NCBI RefSeq assembly: GCF_040719375.1
Contig: NZ_JBFDTP010000001.1
Location: forward strand, 62,001-126,000
Reading direction: 5' to 3'
DNA from: Clostridium sp. AN503
GTDB lineage: Bacteria > Bacillota > Clostridia > Lachnospirales > Lachnospiraceae
Length of the DNA: 64,000 bases
Shown: in pieces, positions 58,722 through 64,000 of the stretch
How positions within the stretch are numbered: position 1 is the first letter of the stretch
How the letters are laid out: each line of letters opens with the position of its first letter
Position numbers and translations under genes: made by a program
The notes under the pieces: generated by a model
The model's input: only the letters and a program-made list of their open reading frames with translations
Database searches by the model: none
Told to the model about the DNA's origin: nothing

Positions 58722-60209
58722 TTAACTCTTTTTGGCTTTCGCGAACACGCTCTTTATGATCGGTGAAAACACACAGCCAATCCCGATGATCATGAATACA
58801 CAGGAAATCGGTCTTGTGAAGAATGTCGCCGCCGTCCCCGTGTTCTGGAACGCTTTTAACATGTTGCTCTCCAGCGTCGGTCCCAGAATGAATGCGAGGA
58901 TCAAGGGAGAGGTAGGCAGCCCGCCGTATGCCATCAGGATGCCGATAGCAGCAAACACCAGCATCATTCCGCATTTATACAGGCTGCTGGAATCCACATA
59001 TGCGCTGATAAAGGAGATGATCAGCAGAGCCGGATACATATAGTGATACGGCACCTTTAAAATCTGTGGGAACAGACGCATACCCAGGGCCTGAAGCACC
59101 AGGCAGACGACCGCACAGAGAGCAACCACTGCAAACATCAGATAAATGATATTGCCGCTGTTTCGAAATACCATCGGCCCCATCTCCAGTCCATGGATCG
59201 TCAGGGCGCCGATCAGCAGCGCGGTGGTGGAATCGCCGGGGATGCCAAGGGCAGCCATGGGGATCATGGAGCCGCCGATCGCCGCATTGTTGGAGCATTC
59301 GGACGCCCACAGTCCTTCCGGATTTCCTTTGCCAAACGATTCCGGGGTCTTTGATGCATTCTTCGCCATGGAATAAGCCACCAGGTTGGAGAGACCGGCT
59401 CCCATCCCCGGAAGGAACCCGATCCCAAGGCCTACCAGCCAGGAGCGGACAATATTTACTATATTCTCTTTTATTTCTTTAAAGGTAATCCCAATCCCCT
59501 TGATAGACTTGGTGTCTACCTCCGGCAGCGGATCAAAGCCTCTGCCATAAGCCAGCACAATGCTGCTGACGCCGAACACACCGATCAGCACCACGGTCAT
59601 GCCCAGCCCGCCCATCAGGTACATATTGTCAAATACGAACCTTGGCTCCGCATCGATGGGGGAAAATCCCACAGAGGCAAGCAAAAGCCCAATGGAAGCA
59701 GATGTAAGCCCTTTGAACATATTGCCCTTTGAGATGGCAAGCACCATGGTAATGGCTACAAAACACAGTCCAAAATACTCCCACGGCCCCAGCATGAATG
59801 CGATGTCGGCAACCTTCTGGCTTAAAAGCGCGCCTGCGATGGCACTGAAAAAGGTGCCGATGAAGGAAGCGACCATACCAATTGCCAGCGCCTTTCCCGC
59901 TTTGCCCGCCTTACTCATGGGATATCCGTCAAAACAGGTGGCTACTGCCGAAGCAGAGCCGGGAATGCCAAGGAGCACCGAACCGATGAATGCGCCGGAG
60001 CATCCGCCTACCCAGAGGGCAAGGAGGAATACGATGGCTCCGCCGGCGTCCATGGAATAGGTTAGGGGCATGAACAGCATAACCGCCAGCGTTCCGGAGA
60101 GTCCCGGGATCGCGCCGAAGATCATACCGATGATATTTCCCGCCAGCAGAAGGACCAGGTTGAACGGCACCGTCACCTGCTGGAGGATATATGGAATATA
60201 CTCTAACAT
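58722..60209 (-). CDS. tctA: TTT transporter large membrane subunit TctA (set 4)
   Basis: A 495-residue TctA, distinct from sets 1-3: GAIPGLSGTLAVMLFMPLTY, IPGSASAVATCFDGYPMSKAG, GLGIGFLPGMGAGLSNLVAY and ALGIPGDSTTALLIGAL. TctB lies upstream, the MBL-fold gene downstream. ATG 60209 follows GAGAGAGGA. Confidence 0.93.
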   Translation of the reverse strand: MLEYIPYILQQVTVPFNLVLLLAGNIIGMIFGAIPGLSGTLAVMLFMPLTYSMDAGGAIVFLLALWVGGCSGAFIGSVLLGIPGSASAVATCFDGYPMSKAGKAGKALAIGMVASFIGTFFSAIAGALLSQKVADIAFMLGPWEYFGLCFVAITMVLAISKGNMFKGLTSASIGLLLASVGFSPIDAEPRFVFDNMYLMGGLGMTVVLIGVFGVSSIVLAYGRGFDPLPEVDTKSIKGIGITFKEIKENIVNIVRSWLVGLGIGFLPGMGAGLSNLVAYSMAKNASKTPESFGKGNPEGLWASECSNNAAIGGSMIPMAALGIPGDSTTALLIGALTIHGLEMGPMVFRNSGNIIYLMFAVVALCAVVCLVLQALGMRLFPQILKVPYHYMYPALLIISFISAYVDSSSLYKCGMMLVFAAIGILMAYGGLPTSPLILAFILGPTLESNMLKAFQNTGTAATFFTRPISCVFMIIGIGCVFSPIIKSVFAKAKKS

Positions 60210-60254
60210 AAGATTTTCCTCTCTCTATCACATTTTCCTGAAATCAGCGCATGG

Positions 60255-60719
60255 TCAGCCGAACAGTTCCCCCATAGGGACGCCCAGACCGAAGGCAAAT
60301 ACATAGATGACATAGATAGCCGCGGTCAGCAGGACCGTGTAGATCAGCCTGCCTTTCAGCGTGGAACTGCTGCCCTTCGCGTATAAGGTCGTAAGCGCAT
60401 AGCAGATCACCGGCGTCATCACCAGATAGCCCACATACTTCATTCCAAGAATATACAGAGCCAGCAGTCCGATGGAGGCCAGGACACGGAGCCATCCTTC
60501 CTTCACAAGAAATACCGGTTCCTCCTTCTGGCTTTTTGTTGACTCCACAAAAATACCTGCGCCGCACACAATGAATCCGGCTACGGCGATCATCGGCAGG
60601 GCCTTGGGTCCCGGGTATGATGCCGCAAACGGCACCTTGAACTGACTGACCAGGACCGCCACTATGATTCCCAGCAGCACAAGGACTGCGCCTGTAATTT
60701 GGTCTCGTTTTAATTTCAT
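60255..60719 (-). CDS. tctB: TTT transporter small membrane subunit TctB (set 4)
   Basis: A 154-residue four-helix protein (ITGAVLVLLGIIVAVLVSQF; YPGPKALPMIAVAGFIVCGAG; LASIGLLALYILGMKYVGYL; LLTAAIYVIYVFAFG). It shares topology but little sequence with the other TctBs. It starts 18 bases after tctC. Confidence 0.85.
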   Translation of the reverse strand: MKLKRDQITGAVLVLLGIIVAVLVSQFKVPFAASYPGPKALPMIAVAGFIVCGAGIFVESTKSQKEEPVFLVKEGWLRVLASIGLLALYILGMKYVGYLVMTPVICYALTTLYAKGSSSTLKGRLIYTVLLTAAIYVIYVFAFGLGVPMGELFG

Positions 60720-60737
60720 AACTTCCTCCAGACTGGT

Positions 60738-61725
60738 TTACTTCTGTTTTAACCCGAGTTCCTCTACCACAGTATTGATGTTTGCCTGTAACTCTGCCAC
60801 CAGCTTCGGCCCTTCCTCATAGGCCATGAATTCCATCGCCATACCCGCCGGTTCCAGGGTCTTATTTACTTCCTCGCTGGCTGCGGCTGCGGCATAATAA
60901 TCATACAGCTTCTTCGCTGTCTCCTCGCTCATATCCTTAGGCCCGCAGAACAGGTTTACGGTGGCAAAGGTACAGTCGACGCCCTGCTCCTCAAAAGAAG
61001 GAACGTCCGGCAGAACCGTGCTTCTGGCTCCCTCGTCGCCGTTGCTGACCACCGCCAGGGCAACTGCCTTGCCGGACTCCACATACTGCTTCGCCTGGTT
61101 TGCATTTACCATAGCGCCGTCAATGGTCCCGCCCACTAAGGCCGTCAGCTTCTCCGTATCGGAACCTGCCTCCACATATTTTGCGTTGATCCCGGATGCT
61201 TTCACGAACATACCGGTCATGATATGGCTGGTTCCGCCTGTCTCCACACCCAGCTTCATTTCTTTGCTTTCTGCCGCCTTCAAAAAATCTTCCAGGGTTG
61301 CAATGCCGCTGCCCGCCGATACCACAAAGGTATACTGCGCTTTGTCTGTACCCTGGGATACGCCGATGATCTTAAAATCATCCGCCGCGCTCTTATCATA
61401 GACTCCGGTCGCAGTCTTGATCAGCATGGTCGTATGGAACTGCAGAAGCTTGCTTCCGTCATTTTTCGATGTGCGCACCGTCTCCATGGCGACCACACCG
61501 CCGCCGTTCTGTATTATTGACCACCGTCATATTGATCCCTGCATCCTGGGAAACCTTTGTGCTTAACGCTCTTGCCATCACATCCGTGCCGCCGCCTGCC
61601 TTCGCCGGAACCTGCACTTCAATCGTCTTGGGAAGCCCGCTCTTTGACCCGCCGCCGGAACATCCAGTCAACATGGCCGCCGCCATAACCCCCGCCAATA
61701 CTGCACTCAACACCCTTTTCTTCAT
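60738..61725 (-). pseudogene. tctC: TTT solute-binding lipoprotein TctC (set 4), frameshifted
   Basis: Signal peptide and lipobox (VLAGVMAAAMLTGCSG) and the first mature residues (IEVQVPAKAGGGTDVMARAL, GINMTVVNNT) are in one frame; the rest (GGGVVAMETVRTSKNDG onward) is in another. The shift lies at 61508-61516, where the family reads NNTGGNGGVVA. The length from start to stop is 988 bases, one more than a multiple of three, so two missing bases or one extra would explain it. The remaining frame is intact to the stop. ATG 61725 follows AAGGAGAG. If real, this TTT set lacks its binding protein. Confidence 0.82.
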
Positions 61726-61781
61726 ACCGCTTCTCTCCTTTTTCACATTTGTGGTAATGCTACATTTGTTTCTCAACAACC

Positions 61782-61842
61782 TTGAATTCTTTGGATGATT
61801 TTATTATAATGGCATTATATACTTAATTCAACTTAGTAGTTT
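61782..61842. promoter_or_regulatory. divergent lysR / tctC (set 4) promoters with overlapping -10 boxes
   Basis: Plus strand: TTGAAT (61782-61787) and TATAAT (61805-61810), spacer 17, for lysR. Minus strand: TTGAAT (61826-61831) and TATAAT (61803-61808), spacer 17, for tctC. The -10 boxes overlap by four bases, as in the dctQ divergon. The minus -35 lies in the shared motif at 61825-61842 (minus AAACTACTAAGTTGAATT). Confidence 0.75.
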
Positions 61843-61894
61843 TAATATTTTCTCTTAATATATTTAAGCTTCTTTAAACGCAACTGGCTGTCGT

Positions 61895-61926
61895 TTTGGC
61901 ACAACCGTTATGCATTTGGTACAAAC
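61895..61926 (+). repeat. 12-bp direct repeat upstream of lysR, 20-bp pitch
   Basis: TTTGGCACAACC (61895-61906) and TTTGGTACAAAC (61915-61926) differ at two positions and are spaced about two helical turns. They lie in the lysR leader just ahead of its ribosome binding site. Confidence 0.35.
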
Positions 61927-61939
61927 AGTAGGAGGTCAT

Positions 61940-62881
61940 ATGGATTTACGTCAGATTGAAAATATCATTACGATCGAACAGGAACAGAGCATTTCCCGGG
62001 CGGCGGAAAAGCTTTTCCTCACCCAGTCCGCATTGAACCAGCAGCTTCTTAAACTGGAACGGGAACTGGGGACCCCGCTGTTTGAACGCCGCAAACACAG
62101 CATGATCCCAACTCTGGCAGGGCGTATTTATCTGAATACAGCCAAACAGATGATAAGCATGAAGCAGGATACCTACCGGATCATTCATGACATCTCTGAA
62201 GAGAAGATCGGAGAGATATCGGTTGCCTTCACGCCTGAGATGGGCGCCATGATGTTTTCCCATATTTATCCCGTTTTTCACGAAAAATATCCGGATATTA
62301 CATTCCGGATCCAGGAAGTGCGCGGCAAAAAGATGGAACAGCTTTTGCTCCAGCGGGAAGTGACCTTTGCATTTGCTATCTACTATGACAACACGAAACA
62401 TCCCGAACTGGACTACATCGATATGGAGTCAGAACGCATGGTACTTGGTCTTCCTTCCAGCCATCCGCTCGCTTATATGGGAGGAGACCGCAGTTATGAG
62501 ACCTTCCCTCCTATAGACTTAAAGCTGCTTAAAAAAGATAAATTTGTCCTGCTCTCTAAAGAGACCAAGATGCGGGACATGATCGACCTTGCTTTTATAC
62601 ATGCAGGCTTTCACCCGGACATACTGTTTGAATCCACCACTACCCGGACTGCCTTCAATATGGTTTCCAAGCAGATCGCTCCCGCCTTTTTTCCGCAGTC
62701 TTATGTGGATCCACAGGCTCCTATCGTATACTTTTCGGTGAATCCTCAACAAACCTGGATGCGCAGCGTTGCCTTTTTAAAGGGATGCTATATGACTAAG
62801 CCGGAAAAGTATTTTATCGGTTTGGGGATTGAATATATGAGGGGAATGTTGCATGAAACGATGCAGCCAAAAAAGGAATGA
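61940..62881 (+). CDS. LysR-family regulator of the TTT/MBL operon
   Basis: A 313-residue LysR protein (MDLRQIENIITIEQEQSISRAAEKLF; HTH TQSALNQQLLKLERELG), effector domain VAFTPEMGAMMFSHIYPVF. ATG 61940 follows AGGAGG. Divergent from tctC set 4 with overlapping promoters. The ATG chosen agrees with the N-termini of its paralogues; a longer reading begins at 61910. Confidence 0.92.
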   Translation: MDLRQIENIITIEQEQSISRAAEKLFLTQSALNQQLLKLERELGTPLFERRKHSMIPTLAGRIYLNTAKQMISMKQDTYRIIHDISEEKIGEISVAFTPEMGAMMFSHIYPVFHEKYPDITFRIQEVRGKKMEQLLLQREVTFAFAIYYDNTKHPELDYIDMESERMVLGLPSSHPLAYMGGDRSYETFPPIDLKLLKKDKFVLLSKETKMRDMIDLAFIHAGFHPDILFESTTTRTAFNMVSKQIAPAFFPQSYVDPQAPIVYFSVNPQQTWMRSVAFLKGCYMTKPEKYFIGLGIEYMRGMLHETMQPKKE

Positions 62882-62916
62882 CAGACTATATGCGGTGAAG
62901 ATTTATCAAATGAAAA

Positions 62917-62943
62917 ACTCCGGGCCCACAAGGACACCGGAGT
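62917..62943 (-). terminator. terminator of the bacteriohemerythrin gene
   Basis: ACTCCGG and CCGGAGT form a 7-bp stem; on the minus strand it is followed by TTTTTCATTTG. It lies 20 bases past the hemerythrin stop. Confidence 0.65.
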
Positions 62944-62962
62944 GTGATCAGTAATACGATCT

Positions 62963-63388
62963 TTAAATCCTGTTTTCATTATCCCTCATGAACCGGTACT
63001 CGGCTACCGAACGGTCAAACCCACGGATATGGTTGTACAGCCACTCCACCACATTGCGGTTGACCTGCTTTACAAAATCCTCGCTGGGGCCTTCCTGCTC
63101 TTCCAGCATGTCGTACAGATCACGCACCACCTGTCGCAGCTCCTCATGCTTCTTTTTGTGCTCCTCAAAAGCCGGATAGCCGATCTTCTCCTGAAGCTCT
63201 TCCTCCGCCTTAAAGTGGAACTCCGTATAATCCGCCAGATAGTCCAGGGTCTCCACCGCCTCCCGCTTAGCCGGTTTCTCGTTCTCGCAGAGCAGCAGCA
63301 GGTTGTTGATCCGGCTGATCAGTTCCCGGTGCTGGTCGTCTATCATCTTATCGCCTGTCAATAAGGAATCATCAAATATAGCTTCCAT
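62963..63388 (-). CDS. bacteriohemerythrin (non-haem di-iron oxygen-binding protein)
   Basis: A 141-residue four-helix protein with the complete hemerythrin ligand set: His in MIDDQHREL, HFKAEE (HxxxE), HKKKH (HxxxH) and HIRGFD (HxxxxD). It binds oxygen at a di-iron site and in anaerobes may buffer or sense oxygen or nitric oxide. ATG 63388 follows GGGAG; an upstream reading from 63421 lacks a ribosome binding site. It is a monocistronic gene with its own promoter and terminator. Confidence 0.93.
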   Translation of the reverse strand: MEAIFDDSLLTGDKMIDDQHRELISRINNLLLLCENEKPAKREAVETLDYLADYTEFHFKAEEELQEKIGYPAFEEHKKKHEELRQVVRDLYDMLEEQEGPSEDFVKQVNRNVVEWLYNHIRGFDRSVAEYRFMRDNENRI

Positions 63389-63444
63389 AGCAGTCTCCCT
63401 TCCATATCTTGTCAAAATCAATATTAATTATTAATACTAATTTA

Positions 63445-63473
63445 ATTTTATAGGATACAGATTGAAAAGTCAA
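63445..63473 (-). promoter_or_regulatory. promoter of the bacteriohemerythrin gene
   Basis: Minus-strand TTGACT (63468-63473) and TAAAAT (63445-63450), spacer 17. The intervening leader to the start is AT-rich. Confidence 0.65.
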
Positions 63474-63488
63474 GAACTTTAGGTCTGG

Positions 63489-64000
63489 CTATTTTTCCTG
63501 CTGTTCGCGAATATTTTTACAGATTGCTTCCACCTGTGCAGCATCGATCTCAAGCATATCTGCGATCTCAGGCTCGGACAAACCTTTTGCCAGTTTTTTT
63601 CTGATCTGATTGGTCAGATATTCCTCCAAAGCTTCCTCCACTTTCTCTTCCACCTGGTCATTGACAATCACCTTCATCCGCAGTTCTTCATCATAATCCG
63701 TCAAAAACACATCTATCACCTCCGCCCGATGTTTGGAGAGAATATCCGCTAAGATCCCCTGCGCGATGCAGGAATCTACTGCCGCCCCTACTGCTTCTTC
63801 CACCGTCAGTCCACTGTCCTGATACTCCCGGATCCGCTCAATAAACTGTGCGTACTCCTTTAATTTGCGGCACTGCTCCATCAGTTCACGGTTCTTTCCG
63901 TAATTGATATTCAGCATGATGGCTTTCACCTCCAGGCAAGGCTCCTTTTGCTCCTGAACTGAGTTTCCCTCGATTGTAAGAGCTTTGATGCTCCCAAAGA
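63489..64000 (-). CDS. Rpn-family nuclease/transposase-like protein, N-terminus outside window
   Basis: The frame is open from the stop at 63489 to the right edge, so this is the C-terminal part of a larger protein. The segment CLEVKAIMLNINYGKNREL followed by MEQCRKLKEYAQFIERIREY and ILSKHRAEVIDVFLTDYDEE is the usual C-terminal half of Rpn/PD-(D/E)XK putative transposases in Lachnospiraceae; the nuclease core lies outside. A GTG at 63929 could be taken as a start, but the preceding in-frame sequence (EQKEPCLE) belongs to the family. It ends with a helix-turn-helix-like tail (LSEPEIADMLEIDAAQVEAI). Confidence 0.75.
   Translation of the reverse strand, partial: FGSIKALTIEGNSVQEQKEPCLEVKAIMLNINYGKNRELMEQCRKLKEYAQFIERIREYQDSGLTVEEAVGAAVDSCIAQGILADILSKHRAEVIDVFLTDYDEELRMKVIVNDQVEEKVEEALEEYLTNQIRKKLAKGLSEPEIADMLEIDAAQVEAICKNIREQQEK

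Overview
The window reads as a chromosomal segment of a spore-forming, monoderm member of the Clostridia, most likely Lachnospiraceae (an Enterocloster/Hungatella-like organism; this placement is inference). It carries a stage II sporulation protein R gene, strong AGGAGG-type ribosome binding sites, sigma-A promoters, moderately GC-rich coding DNA with AT-rich spacers, and gene families typical of that group (mannose-class PTS, EFR1-type ferredoxins, tripartite tricarboxylate transporters (TTT), glucarate dehydratase, Rpn-type nucleases). No rRNA, tRNA, CRISPR array or insertion sequence was seen.

Left part, minus strand. A purine/molybdenum-hydroxylase operon runs from 5238 off the left edge: NCS2 purine permease, a FecCD-type ABC importer (binding protein, permease, ATPase) and the FAD subunit of a xanthine-dehydrogenase-like enzyme. 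An Rpn-family nuclease and a decayed cell-wall-binding gene follow. Next is an apparent muropeptide/amino-sugar recovery operon (12342 to 6760): mannose-class PTS IIC-IID-IIA-IIB, an RpiR regulator, MurQ etherase and a serine hydrolase, behind a promoter with two TGTAAT-N3-ATTACA operators. A cell-wall operon (ddl, murI, DUF1934, SDR-type fructuronate reductase) and convergent spoIIR follow.

Middle. From 25013 to 17742 a TetR gene (frameshifted), a membrane-fusion protein, an RND pump and two TolC-like proteins form a tripartite efflux operon, unusual in a monoderm. Its consensus promoter is threaded with three TGACA-N3-TGTCA operators. A DUF1848 gene and a heterodimeric ABC exporter (one half frameshifted) follow, then plus-strand genes: a DMT transporter, a ferredoxin-nitroreductase/ArsR/EFR1 cluster and two unknown membrane proteins.

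Right part (33.9-62.9 kb). This is an island of acid-uptake modules: two glucarate dehydratase paralogues, a partly duplicated TTT set (TctB-TctA-TctC-TctB-TctA), a TTT with a LarA-like nickel racemase homologue, a TRAP transporter with an amidohydrolase, and a TTT with a metallo-beta-lactamase-fold hydrolase, together with five LysR paralogues. Five transporter or enzyme promoters share one motif covering the -35 box, and three of them are LysR divergons whose two -10 boxes overlap. A hairpin-rich element of about 200 bp lies at 43.5 kb. The window ends with a bacteriohemerythrin and a second, partial Rpn gene.

Five genes carry single small lesions (two indels in the 24-27 kb exporter regions, an ATC in place of a start codon, an in-frame TAG, and a TctC frameshift). 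They may be real decay, strain variation or assembly errors; the sequence alone cannot tell.
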